From Thermoproteota archaeon (lineage in GTDB: Archaea > Thermoproteota > Thermoprotei_A > Sulfolobales > Desulfurococcaceae): 9,696 bases of DNA. This document shows, one piece after another, positions 1 to 6,302 of this stretch. The position numbers and the translations under genes were made by a program. Position 1 is the stretch's first letter; each line of letters starts with the position of its first letter. The notes beneath the pieces are model-generated. The model saw only the letters and a program-made list of their open reading frames with translations. It was not told where the DNA came from and ran no database searches. The DNA is taken from the NCBI GenBank assembly GCA_013154205.1, contig JAADCY010000089.1, positions 1 to 9,696 of the forward strand, given 5' to 3'.

Positions 1-1
1 G

Positions 2-1363
2 GGCTGGAGGCCGGTGATCTATGGCTTGCTGGGTCTTCTAGGGGGTCTAGGGGCATACAAAGCCGTCTACACAGCCATTAGGATCATAACGGGTTCTTAT
101 CCCTCATTATCACTACCTATTTGGATTAACATGATAATAAACTATTACTCGTGGCCTCTGATCCCCGTATCGATAGGTATTACAGCCCTCCTCTCGGGAT
201 ACATGCTACTATCAGATATAGTAGTAGGTATTAGGACCCATCTAAACAAGCTATCATCATGGCTGAAAACAGGAACAGGCAACAAGGAGGAGAAGAACGG
301 GGTTTATGGAGTTTATCTCCTACTTGTCTCCCTAGCCTTATCGTTGTTTCTCGCTATAATGCCTTTTATCCCCAGCATTAACCCCTCCATGCAGCCGATA
401 ACGACTGATTACATATACTATTATAGTTGGCTGGAACAAGCAGTCCACGAAGGAATAGAGCAGGTGATGATTGCAAGGAGTGATAGGCCGCTCTACATAC
501 TCCTCCTATACATCATTATGAGGATCACGGGGGCAGGCCCATCGCTAGTGGCCAGCCTCCAAGACATTGTCTTGTTCCCCCTCTACACGTTCGCGACATA
601 TATGCTGGCGAGAAAAACAATTGGGCCCCATAGAGCTGGGTATGCCTCGCTGATGGCGGCCCTCTCGCCGATCCTGCTCAGCTACGCCTACGGAGGGTTC
701 CAGGCAGACCTCTTCACGCTATCCCTGACATTCATAGCGTTATCAATGCTTCTCGGCAACACCAGGAAATCATTTATGGGAGGACTAGTACTGCTGGGTA
801 CCACCATGTTTTTCCATGAGTGGACCTGGACACAGTACACTATAATCATAGCGGCATACACGGTTCTCGCACTGATCAAGGAGTGGAGAAGCAAACAGGG
901 GATCAGCTGGAGATCAAAACTGTTGTTAGCCTATCTAGCCGTCACGGTGCCAGCCGACATCGCGAAAACATTGTTTCTAGGGCTCTTCTCATCAGCTAAA
1001 GTAGTAGCGGCGATGAGTCATCCAGGCACAGAAATGGGGTTCATAGAAGCACACCGCTTCTACACAACAATATATACTGGGAGCTCGCTCGACAATACAT
1101 TGTTCTACCTACTAGTGATCCCAGGAATAGCCGCGATGCACCCATTACTACTTGTCACGACGAGCCTCTCACTCGCAACCGTCTTCATACCATACAATAT
1201 AATGTATTACCGTCTACTCCTCAACACACCCCTACCAGTAATGGCCGGGTACACCGTTTCCAGGATGGAGAAGCCATTGAGAATCCTAGTATTCCTCGAA
1301 ATGTTCGGCCTAGCGATGCTTAGAATCCTCAGCTTCATCCCCGGCCTCAGCCTCACCCCCTGA
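2..1363 (+). CDS. Multi-pass membrane protein, GT-C glycosyltransferase-like (probably 5'-partial)
   Basis: Large hydrophobic protein with roughly nine to eleven membrane helices. The frame is open to the window edge, so the true start may lie outside; a GTG at 14 behind GGAGG (6-10) is the first internal candidate. Numbered from that GTG (449 aa), two N-terminal helices and a polar linker (about 77-96) precede the main membrane domain. After a helix at 98-119 comes an outward-facing-type segment with TTDYIYYYSW (130-139, Asp132) and SDRPLY (156-161), then alternating helices, an FHEWTW motif (267-272) and a hydrophobic C terminus. An acidic residue in the first large loop, followed by RPL and many helices, is the general look of GT-C enzymes that transfer sugars from lipid-phosphate donors. 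That assignment is by resemblance only; no diagnostic signature is present. The role could be protein or lipid glycosylation, or surface polysaccharide synthesis. Its 3' end overlaps the convergent neighbour by 54 bp. Confidence 0.75.
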   Translation, partial: GWRPVIYGLLGLLGGLGAYKAVYTAIRIITGSYPSLSLPIWINMIINYYSWPLIPVSIGITALLSGYMLLSDIVVGIRTHLNKLSSWLKTGTGNKEEKNGVYGVYLLLVSLALSLFLAIMPFIPSINPSMQPITTDYIYYYSWLEQAVHEGIEQVMIARSDRPLYILLLYIIMRITGAGPSLVASLQDIVLFPLYTFATYMLARKTIGPHRAGYASLMAALSPILLSYAYGGFQADLFTLSLTFIALSMLLGNTRKSFMGGLVLLGTTMFFHEWTWTQYTIIIAAYTVLALIKEWRSKQGISWRSKLLLAYLAVTVPADIAKTLFLGLFSSAKVVAAMSHPGTEMGFIEAHRFYTTIYTGSSLDNTLFYLLVIPGIAAMHPLLLVTTSLSLATVFIPYNIMYYRLLLNTPLPVMAGYTVSRMEKPLRILVFLEMFGLAMLRILSFIPGLSLTP

Positions 1364-2014
1364 ACCCCTAAGGCCAGAGATAGCGAGAGCAACGGCAACC
1401 ACGAGGCTATAGTAGCCTAGCTCAGCCAACCTATTAGCCAAAACCTCATTACCCAGAGCTAGATAAGCCGCGGCGGCAACGAGGAAAGCCATGAAGAGCA
1501 GAGCGGGAAAAGCCTGCTGGTTCTCCCTAAAATAACCCGCTATCCTAGAGCCATCAAACCATCTATGCTGATAAACAGTTATGACAAGGACAACCAGGAA
1601 GAGAACAATATGAATACCGATAACATCGTACTTGCCCCCAGACACATAGGATGAGAAACACGAGAAGTAGGACTGGATGTTAGAAGCATAGCCGAGCACA
1701 TAGTATGTAGCCATACCTGATAATACGGATCCTATGAACAATAGGAAGCGGCGAGAACAGATCATGTCGAGAAACAAGATGAGGAGAGGAGCTATGAGGG
1801 CAGGCCTCGTAAAACCAGCCAGGACAAGCCCGATATAGGCGGCGATAAACACCGGTTTAAAGAAATCCCTCTTCTTAACCAGAAATAACATGTAGACACC
1901 AGCCAGGACAGAAGAGAAAGGCTGGAAGGGAGTCATTAGTAAAAGCAGTACTTGGAAATACCTCTCGAAATCACATCGTATTAAGGCTTTACTACAGAAT
2001 TCCTCCCTATTCAT
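1310..2014 (-). CDS. Hypothetical integral membrane protein, six predicted helices
   Basis: Protein of 234 aa that I do not recognise with confidence. Helices are visible at about 20-46, 53-81 (possibly two short spans), 90-110, 131-149, 168-188 and 198-215. A loop at 111-130 contains aromatic and Ser residues and one Cys (119). The tail (216-234) is hydrophilic and acidic (GGEAEAGDEAED). The ATG at 2014 is preceded at a short distance by GTGATGAG, an acceptable archaeal ribosome-binding site. The segment near 190-215 (NRLAELGYYSLVVAV) is faintly like EpsG/Wzy-type polysaccharide polymerases, which would fit the glycosyltransferase-like neighbour, but this is a guess. The last 54 bp lie inside the convergent upstream gene, so the acidic tail and that gene's C terminus share DNA. 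The 170 bp before the next plus-strand gene forms a divergent promoter region. Confidence 0.7.
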   Translation of the reverse strand: MNREEFCSKALIRCDFERYFQVLLLLMTPFQPFSSVLAGVYMLFLVKKRDFFKPVFIAAYIGLVLAGFTRPALIAPLLILFLDMICSRRFLLFIGSVLSGMATYYVLGYASNIQSYFSCFSSYVSGGKYDVIGIHIVLFLVVLVITVYQHRWFDGSRIAGYFRENQQAFPALLFMAFLVAAAAYLALGNEVLANRLAELGYYSLVVAVALAISGLRGSGGEAEAGDEAEDSKHR

Positions 2015-2051
2015 AGCTCATCACATAGCCCAAGCGGATAGGTAATGCATG

Positions 2052-2071
2052 AAAAATTCACGGTAATTTTT
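2052..2071. repeat. Short inverted repeat in the divergent promoter region
   Basis: AAAAATT (2052-2058) and AATTTTT (2065-2071) are perfect complements separated by six bases (CACGGT). It sits between the two divergent genes and overlaps the possible minus-strand TATA box, so it could be a regulator site. It is short and A/T-only, so chance is a real possibility. Confidence 0.3.
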
Positions 2072-2072
2072 A
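2063..2072 (-). promoter_or_regulatory. Possible TATA box for the minus-strand membrane protein
   Basis: Read on the minus strand this is CTAAAAATTA, an A/T-rich box about 50 nt before the ATG at 2014. It would place transcription start near 2042 and leave a short leader containing the GTGATG ribosome-binding site. Other A/T-rich stretches nearby (2079-2095) could serve instead, so the call is weak. Part of an AAAAATT/AATTTTT inverted repeat overlaps it. Confidence 0.3.
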
Positions 2073-2141
2073 GACTTGAAATATATTTAATAATATTCTT
2101 GATGTTATAGATGCAACAATATGGTTAAAGTTAAAGTATAG

Positions 2142-2150
2142 CTTATTTAA
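2142..2150 (+). promoter_or_regulatory. TATA box for the small coiled-coil membrane protein
   Basis: CTTATTTAA matches the crenarchaeal TATA consensus. With the usual 24-26 nt spacing from box centre, transcription should begin near 2171-2173. This excludes the ATG at 2152 as the start of the following gene, because that codon lies next to the box and upstream of the transcript. Confidence 0.55.
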
Positions 2151-2174
2151 TATGATAGACCAAAAACGTTCAAT

Positions 2175-2180
2175 GGTGAT
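2175..2180 (+). promoter_or_regulatory. Ribosome-binding site that decides a GTG start
   Basis: GGTGAT is an exact match to part of the archaeal Shine-Dalgarno sequence and lies four bases before a GTG at 2185. It favours that GTG over the in-frame ATG codons at 2152 and 2173. A leaderless start at ATG 2173 remains possible because the predicted transcription start falls almost on it. Confidence 0.45.
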
Positions 2181-2184
2181 ACAT

Positions 2185-2505
2185 GTGGTTAATGACCGCC
2201 TAGTTGGAGCCGGGCTCGTAGCAGTATCAGTCATAGTCATAATAGTGTATAACGCATTATTGTTCATACCGATCTTCAAGGGGATAGACATACTATTATT
2301 GAAACTAACGGCAGCAGTAGCAGTCACTGCCGCTTTCGCCCTATTGGGATGGATAGGATACACCCTAGCAACAACACCACCGCCCAAACCAATAGAAGAG
2401 ATCGAGAAAGAATTAGAAGAAGAGCTGAAGAAGCTCGAAGCAGAGATCAAGAAGAACGAGGAGAAACAAGGAGAAAACAAGGAAGAGAATGCTGAAAAAC
2501 AGTAA
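2185..2505 (+). CDS. Small two-helix membrane protein with C-terminal charged coiled coil
   Basis: From the GTG at 2185 the product is 106 aa. Two hydrophobic helices (about residues 6-27 and 36-60) are separated by a very short loop containing FKGID. The second ends in GWIGYTLATTPPPKPIEEIEKE: a proline-rich hinge and then a long Glu/Lys heptad-like helix (about 68-95) and a polar tail. The likely topology is a hairpin in the membrane with a soluble coiled coil on the cytoplasmic face, suited to oligomerisation or partner binding. I recall similar small proteins in Desulfurococcales genomes, without a function I trust. The start is supported by the GGTGAT site at 2175-2180; ATG 2173 (leaderless, 110 aa) or ATG 2152 (117 aa, upstream of the expected transcript) are alternatives. 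It is transcribed alone from its own TATA box. Confidence 0.7.
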   Translation: MVNDRLVGAGLVAVSVIVIIVYNALLFIPIFKGIDILLLKLTAAVAVTAAFALLGWIGYTLATTPPPKPIEEIEKELEEELKKLEAEIKKNEEKQGENKEENAEKQ

Positions 2506-2541
2506 TAGGACATGTCGAAATAATTCATCATAATATCCTGG

Positions 2542-2546
2542 TTTTT
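2542..2546 (+). terminator. Possible T-rich terminator
   Basis: A run of five T residues lies 37 nt after the stop codon of the small membrane protein gene. Archaeal transcription often ends at T-runs without a hairpin. A single short run is weak evidence. Confidence 0.2.
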
Positions 2547-2574
2547 AAGGAGAGATTAATGCATAACAATTCTA

Positions 2575-2615
2575 GGTCGATTGATAACTATTCATATTAA
2601 ATAGTAGTATCGACC
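2575..2615. repeat. Two-stage hairpin just upstream of a TATA box
   Basis: The outer arms GGTCGAT (2575-2581) and ATCGACC (2609-2615) are perfectly complementary. Inside them ACTATT (2587-2592) pairs with AATAGT (2600-2605) around a seven-base loop, leaving a 5/3 internal loop. The structure ends five bases before the TATA-like box at 2621. It could be an operator, or a 3' structure of the upstream transcript. Confidence 0.4.
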
Positions 2616-2620
2616 CTACA

Positions 2621-2629
2621 CTATTTAAG
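2621..2629 (+). promoter_or_regulatory. TATA-like box for the unknown helical protein gene
   Basis: CTATTTAAG fits the crenarchaeal TATA consensus and predicts transcription start near 2648-2651. No standard start codon in the frame of the downstream gene follows until 2866. A second A/T-rich candidate, CATATTAAAT (2593-2602), would start transcripts near 2625 and could serve a leaderless GTG at 2631. Confidence 0.45.
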
Positions 2630-2630
2630 G

Positions 2631-2865
2631 GTGGTAGAGCTCGCAGTGTAGAGAACTATACGAACAAATTACACCTGAACTAAAGAAGTGGCTCCAACTA
2701 CCACTCATCGTCGGGACACCGCCAAGCGTAAAATTCTACTTCAAGATTGGTACTCGGAAACTATACATTGATTTCCCAATACATGAGTATGAACAACTAC
2801 TGGATTTACTAGTTAAAGAAGCGCAACTTGTTGATGAAACCTATAAAACCAGTGAAGAGAAAATC
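2631..2865 (+). pseudogene. Open, protein-like 5' extension of the next gene, apparently frame-disrupted
   Basis: From 2638 to the ATG at 2866 the frame of the downstream gene is open for 76 codons and reads like real protein, for example PPSVKFYFKIGTRKLYIDFP followed by an acidic helical stretch running straight into the 2866 gene. No in-frame ATG, GTG or TTG exists; the frame is closed by TAG at 2635. A GTG at 2631 in the neighbouring frame reads MVELAV and then meets TAG at 2649. Dropping one base at 2649 would join it seamlessly to RELYEQITPELKK. The possibilities are a +1 disruption (mutation or sequencing error), a programmed frameshift at the stop codon, or a non-standard start such as ATT 2668. 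I cannot separate these by eye. Confidence 0.5.
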
Positions 2866-4293
2866 ATGGAGTTCTATAGGATGAGCGCGCCCATCGTTGA
2901 AGCATACAATAGAATACTATTGGAAGAGCTCGATATTGACTGGCTTAAATTCACACTAGTCGAGAATCCGTTGAGAAAGAAGACAGGACAAATCCTGTCC
3001 AAACACAACTTCGTATTCAGGGCTATGATTAACTGGAGAAGATTCCACAGATTTATCATAGAAAAATTCATAGAAGACAACTGGGATCTACCGAGAAAAT
3101 ACAGGTATCTTTTAAAAACCAAATATCCCGTCGCTAGGGAAATCATGTCGAGAAACGAGGTTTTCGGCAACACTATTAGAAATGCTGTTAAAAAATATGC
3201 TGATCTCTTCATCGGCCATACGAGATCAAATCTGGATGAATTAAAAACAAGATTATACCTGGCACTAAATACGATTATTCAGAGCGAAAACAAAATCCTA
3301 CACGAAAACCCAGCATTCTATAGCATAGTCTTTAATTCGATCTCGCTTGCCAAGTACACAGTAGCAAGCATTACTGAAAGAATAGATTCGTTCGAAAAAG
3401 TACTGGACACACCGATAACTGTATATAGAGAACATAGATCAATTCTAGAGCAGATATCATATCTGCTCTACTTAATGGACGCGTATCTAAATACTATCTA
3501 CATAACCCTCGAGACAGGGAAAGAAAAACTCGCAAAACATGAATTGTTAAAAGATCTAAATAGGGTTAAAGAATTCATTGATAAATGGTATTTGACCACA
3601 ACAGATCAGATGCTATATTATAAACTGGAAACCCAGGGAATGGTGCTACCCGGAGCATACAGGCTAAGGAGCATTATAGCGAAAACGATCACAGACATAA
3701 TTCCAAGCGAGATAAAGGTTTCAAGAAACAAGATAGAAAAATCCATAAATCCAAACCAATTAGTATCACTACCAACAATTTTGATCTACTCCATTCTTAA
3801 GAAACAAGAAACCAGTAGTACAGGAGAAATCCCGAGTCAAGCATATAAGATCCTTATAACAAAGCCTGATCTACCTCTAATACGTAGAATTACGAGTATA
3901 TACCTAGCCAGTATTCTCAGCAGAGCCATAAAGGATAAAGAAAAAGTTAATGAGGCATTAAACACCGTGCTGGATGAGATCGATGAATTACTAAAGAAAA
4001 ATGTTGGAGAGGAAATACTACTTCTTCCACCCAGACCCTCTACCCTGATCGAGTACCTCGACATGCAGAAAGAAAATATAGATATCAGGAAGATATACGG
4101 CGAATACAGCTTCTTCATACATAGCTATCCACAAGGACTAGAAATTCTTAGATATACTTCGATATTAGAGTATATTACCTTAAGCAAAGAAGTTGAAAGA
4201 TTCACTGATCTCACAAAATCAGTGCTAGAAACAATTATGGAGAGAATAAAAATTGCATTATGGATAGCAGATGAAATGACAAGAAGAGCTTAG
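2866..4293 (+). CDS. Unknown large helical protein
   Basis: The 475-aa product from the first in-frame ATG belongs to no family I recognise. It appears almost wholly alpha-helical, rich in Ile, Leu, Lys, Glu and Arg, with no membrane span or signal peptide. It is probably cytoplasmic, perhaps nucleic-acid binding because of basic patches (RKKTGQ at 37-42, NWRRFHRF at 56-63, RKYRYLLKTKY at 77-87). Near the C terminus, RKIYGEYSFFIHSYPQG (408-424) recalls the Arg/Tyr-Ser-x-x-x-His pattern of some HEPN/DUF5677-type helical domains; this is a weak resemblance. The gene body looks more A/T-rich than its neighbours, consistent with acquisition by transfer. ATG 2866 has no good ribosome-binding site and the frame is open and protein-like upstream, so the true N terminus is probably about 80 residues longer. 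Its TAG overlaps the stop of the convergent HAD gene. A 25-nt perfect palindrome lies inside at 3446-3470. Confidence 0.7.
   Translation: MEFYRMSAPIVEAYNRILLEELDIDWLKFTLVENPLRKKTGQILSKHNFVFRAMINWRRFHRFIIEKFIEDNWDLPRKYRYLLKTKYPVAREIMSRNEVFGNTIRNAVKKYADLFIGHTRSNLDELKTRLYLALNTIIQSENKILHENPAFYSIVFNSISLAKYTVASITERIDSFEKVLDTPITVYREHRSILEQISYLLYLMDAYLNTIYITLETGKEKLAKHELLKDLNRVKEFIDKWYLTTTDQMLYYKLETQGMVLPGAYRLRSIIAKTITDIIPSEIKVSRNKIEKSINPNQLVSLPTILIYSILKKQETSSTGEIPSQAYKILITKPDLPLIRRITSIYLASILSRAIKDKEKVNEALNTVLDEIDELLKKNVGEEILLLPPRPSTLIEYLDMQKENIDIRKIYGEYSFFIHSYPQGLEILRYTSILEYITLSKEVERFTDLTKSVLETIMERIKIALWIADEMTRRA
3446..3470. repeat. 25-nt perfect palindrome inside a gene
   Basis: TAGAGCAGATAT (3446-3457) and ATATCTGCTCTA (3459-3470) are exact reverse complements around one central C. 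The arms cover codons about 194-202 of the unknown helical protein (LEQISYLLY), so the symmetry is compatible with ordinary coding. It could be a dimeric protein-binding site, a recombination or insertion target, or chance. Confidence 0.6.
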
Positions 4294-4946
4294 AGGATTT
4301 TTTCCAGCTCATATATTTCATTTATTATTATGTCCGGCTTACACTTCCCATGGTTTCTCGGACTCCATGGACGCTGTACTAGGATGAACTTCATACTTAT
4401 ATTCTTGGCTGCTAAACAATCTACGAGAGCATCGCCGACGTATACTGCTTGGCTTGGTTCTAGGTCTAGTTTTTCCAGTGCACGTAGTAGAAGGTAGGGG
4501 TCCGGTTTGGCAGGGGCTCCTTCTTCATAGCACTGGATCACGTCGAAGTAGTCCTTGATCCCGAAGTATTCAAGGAACGCTGTTGTTCTGTCTTCATGGC
4601 TCGAGGTAACAAGACCCACCCGATAGCCTTTCTTCCTAAGGTACTCCAGGGTTTCTTTGACACCGGGATATAGTCGTACTTCCTTTCTCCATGTCTCCTC
4701 GCTACACTGGCGTGCGAACTGGTATACTTGTAAAAGAATGTCTCTTTCCTCACTACTAGTGATCAGCCTCATGATATCGTCTGCCGAGCGACCAATGTAG
4801 TCAAGTATCTGGTCACGAGTAACAGGTATGCCTTTCTGCCTGAAAGCCCAGACCCAGCACTTCACAACGTTCTCGACGCTATCGATGATTGTCCCATCCA
4901 TATCGAACAATACCCCCTCTATATTTTCCCAGCCCGCTTCACTCAT
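4290..4946 (-). CDS. HAD-superfamily phosphatase (phosphoglycolate phosphatase-like)
   Basis: A 218-aa Rossmannoid hydrolase of usual size for HAD subfamily I phosphatases. Motif I is FDMDGTIID (14-22; nucleophile Asp15, general acid Asp17). The helical cap follows (about 24-90). Motif II is GLVTSS (111-116), motif III is Lys147 in AKPDPYLL, and motif IV is YVGDALVD (169-176; Asp172 and Asp176 for Mg). All catalytic residues are present. The fold indicates hydrolysis of a small phosphorylated metabolite, possibly phosphoglycolate; the substrate cannot be read from sequence. The start at 4946 is chosen because GAGGTG lies nine bases upstream, a TATA box is correctly placed, and the family begins just before motif I. 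An in-frame ATG at 5051 would add 35 non-homologous residues across the promoter. Its stop overlaps the convergent gene's stop by four bases. Confidence 0.9.
   Translation of the reverse strand: MSEAGWENIEGVLFDMDGTIIDSVENVVKCWVWAFRQKGIPVTRDQILDYIGRSADDIMRLITSSEERDILLQVYQFARQCSEETWRKEVRLYPGVKETLEYLRKKGYRVGLVTSSHEDRTTAFLEYFGIKDYFDVIQCYEEGAPAKPDPYLLLRALEKLDLEPSQAVYVGDALVDCLAAKNISMKFILVQRPWSPRNHGKCKPDIIINEIYELEKIL
4298..4303 (+). terminator. T6 run after the stop of the unknown helical protein gene
   Basis: Six T residues begin four bases after the TAG at 4291-4293. T-rich tracts directly after a stop codon are common archaeal terminators. The run lies within the end of the convergent HAD gene, where it encodes part of its Glu-Lys-Ile-Leu tail. 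Confidence 0.35.
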
Positions 4947-4955
4947 CTCCGATGG

Positions 4956-4961
4956 CACCTC
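4956..4961 (-). promoter_or_regulatory. Ribosome-binding site deciding the HAD start
   Basis: On the minus strand this reads GAGGTG, nine bases before the ATG at 4946. It supports that start over the longer in-frame option at 5051. Confidence 0.6.
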
Positions 4962-4990
4962 AATTGAATTCCTACATATTTTGTGGAGAA

Positions 4991-5002
4991 TATTAATTAA
5001 TA
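4991..5002 (-). promoter_or_regulatory. TATA box of the HAD gene
   Basis: TATTAATTAATA is itself palindromic and lies about 45-55 nt before the ATG at 4946. It predicts transcription start near 4969 and a leader of about 22 nt that carries the GAGGTG site. Confidence 0.5.
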
Positions 5003-5207
5003 GGCTAGAAGTATGCACAACTATACATACTACTGTGGAAATAAACCTCAAAAACTAAGAGATCGTTCAACGATGATAACCTTCGTCAAAGTCGGCCAAA
5101 TGAAAAAGGTGTATTGATAACACTATTCATAAGCACAACACAGTCCCACGAGAACCATGACAAAAACATCTTACGTGCTTTGAGAACAATGGATTTTCGC
5201 TGAGATC

Positions 5208-5351
5208 ATGCTGGCAGACTATGCAAACAAGCACGCTGGATACTTGGTCCTCTCTGAGAGACAGGAGAGAGGCAATGTATTAGACACTCATATAGATCCT
5301 TTGGGCCTTCATGCACGGGAGATCATGAAGAACACGCTGGACTGGATATGA
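5208..5351 (+). CDS. Doubtful 47-aa ORF or gene remnant
   Basis: An ATG-started frame encodes a 47-aa soluble, mixed-charge peptide (containing LVLSERQERGNVLDTH and REIMKNTLDWI) that reads like the end of a globular protein. It has no convincing ribosome-binding site; the same frame stays open only to a TGA at 5181. I do not recognise it. It could be the last part of a decayed gene or a chance frame. Confidence 0.2.
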   Translation: MLADYANKHAGYLVLSERQERGNVLDTHIDPLGLHAREIMKNTLDWI

Positions 5352-5360
5352 AGTGATTGG

Positions 5361-6302
5361 TCAACTCGTCTTCCTGACAATGTATTCCCTCCCATTATAG
5401 ACTACGATCTCGGCAAATCCCTTCTCCACTAATTCCTCAACAACATCCATCGAGCCATCGCGCCTCCGGATGATCTCCTCGATCTGGTCAATGCGGAGGG
5501 GATGGACAGATATTATGGATAGGATCTCTTTCTCCAGATCGCCTAGAGCAGTGAATCCTCCTTCTTCGGGCCTCTGGAGAACTACTACTCTGTCTCCGAG
5601 CCTCGATCTCACCGCCTCATAGACCATGAGAAGTGTATGAGAGCTGGGAGGCCTCACGTATCTCTCTGCGGGAGGCCTTACGGGAACCATGATATATGCT
5701 TTGTCGGGATCTATGGCTTCGAGCACTTCGGCTATTCTACTGGCTTCTTCACTATAGTCTATGTTTCCCAACAGCATTGTCTCGGTGATCAATACTCCCC
5801 TGTATCCGCTGGAGAACTGTTTTATCCCTTCTATGATCTTTTTGATCTCTAGGTCTGGGTGGGGCCTGTTGATCCTCCGCCATAACCGGGGGGTTACCGC
5901 GTCAACCTTAACACTGACAAGATCAAAAACACCGAGATCGCTCCTTACATCCTCCATCCAGAGGAGACTACCATTACTTATCACAGCAGTCCTTAGCCCA
6001 GTTTCTTTTATGGCCTGGGCTTCCCGGCCAATATTAACGTCCAGGCTTGGCTCACCGTTCGGGACGAATGTCACGTAGTCTATCTTCTCACTGTTTCTCT
6101 CTAGCTCGCTGATCCTATGTAGTACTCTGTCGACGAGCCATTCGGGATCATAGAATTTCCTCCTCTTAATGGTCAGTTCACGGGTTCTGCCTGCCTGGCA
6201 GTAGATACAGTTATAGCTACACGTCTTGCCTATGACGTTGTTTACCCCGAGGCTTCTCCCAAGCCTCCTAGATGGTACAGGGCCAAATACTGGTTCGCTC
6301 AT
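5361..6302 (-). CDS. Radical SAM enzyme of the GPVPSRRLG family
   Basis: A 313-aa protein. The signature GPVPSRRLGRSLGVN (7-21) leads into the 4Fe-4S/SAM motif CSYNCIYC (Cys28, Cys32, Cys35). NGEPSL (82-87) is the SAM-amino-group loop, and VISNGSLL (107-114) and SVKVDA (130-135) are later strands of the partial TIM barrel. The last 60 residues (about 254-312) form a winged-helix-like domain, suggesting nucleic-acid or protein contact. Proteins with this signature are usually grouped under COG0731, with the wyosine-synthesis enzyme Taw1, but form a separate and uncharacterised branch. I would not assign wyosine synthesis. The ATG overlaps the stop of the upstream DUF89 gene (ATGA, 6299-6302), so the two should be translationally coupled and may act on one pathway. 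The family is complete in length with no missing ligand. Confidence 0.88.
   Translation of the reverse strand: MSEPVFGPVPSRRLGRSLGVNNVIGKTCSYNCIYCQAGRTRELTIKRRKFYDPEWLVDRVLHRISELERNSEKIDYVTFVPNGEPSLDVNIGREAQAIKETGLRTAVISNGSLLWMEDVRSDLGVFDLVSVKVDAVTPRLWRRINRPHPDLEIKKIIEGIKQFSSGYRGVLITETMLLGNIDYSEEASRIAEVLEAIDPDKAYIMVPVRPPAERYVRPPSSHTLLMVYEAVRSRLGDRVVVLQRPEEGGFTALGDLEKEILSIISVHPLRIDQIEEIIRRRDGSMDVVEELVEKGFAEIVVYNGREYIVRKTS

Larger units (their letters stand above)
4947..5360. other. 414-bp intergenic region, mostly featureless
   Basis: The left part (4947-5002) holds the HAD ribosome-binding site and TATA box. To the right I see a small ATCGT/ACGAT inverted repeat (5062-5074), a CCTCTCT/AGAGAGG stem with a ten-base loop (5249-5272), and one open frame at 5208-5351 listed separately. 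No tRNA-like fold, repeat array or recognisable gene fragment is visible. Such a gap is large for this otherwise compact window, so it may be a scar of a lost gene. Confidence 0.5.

Noticed and set aside
2070..2531. Minus-strand open frame opposite the small membrane protein
   Set aside because: Its Ser/Phe-rich composition is the antisense of the Glu/Lys coiled coil. It spans both promoter regions and has no family features.
4947..5051. Longer HAD protein starting at the ATG at 5051
   Set aside because: The extra 35 residues cover the TATA box and ribosome-binding site used by the start at 4946, and precede motif I by far more than is usual in the family.
5202..5341. Apparent direct repeats GAGATCATG and CACGCTGGA in the intergenic gap
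   Set aside because: Each pair is only nine bases and the spacings within the two sets differ (30 versus 14), so it is not a true repeat unit.
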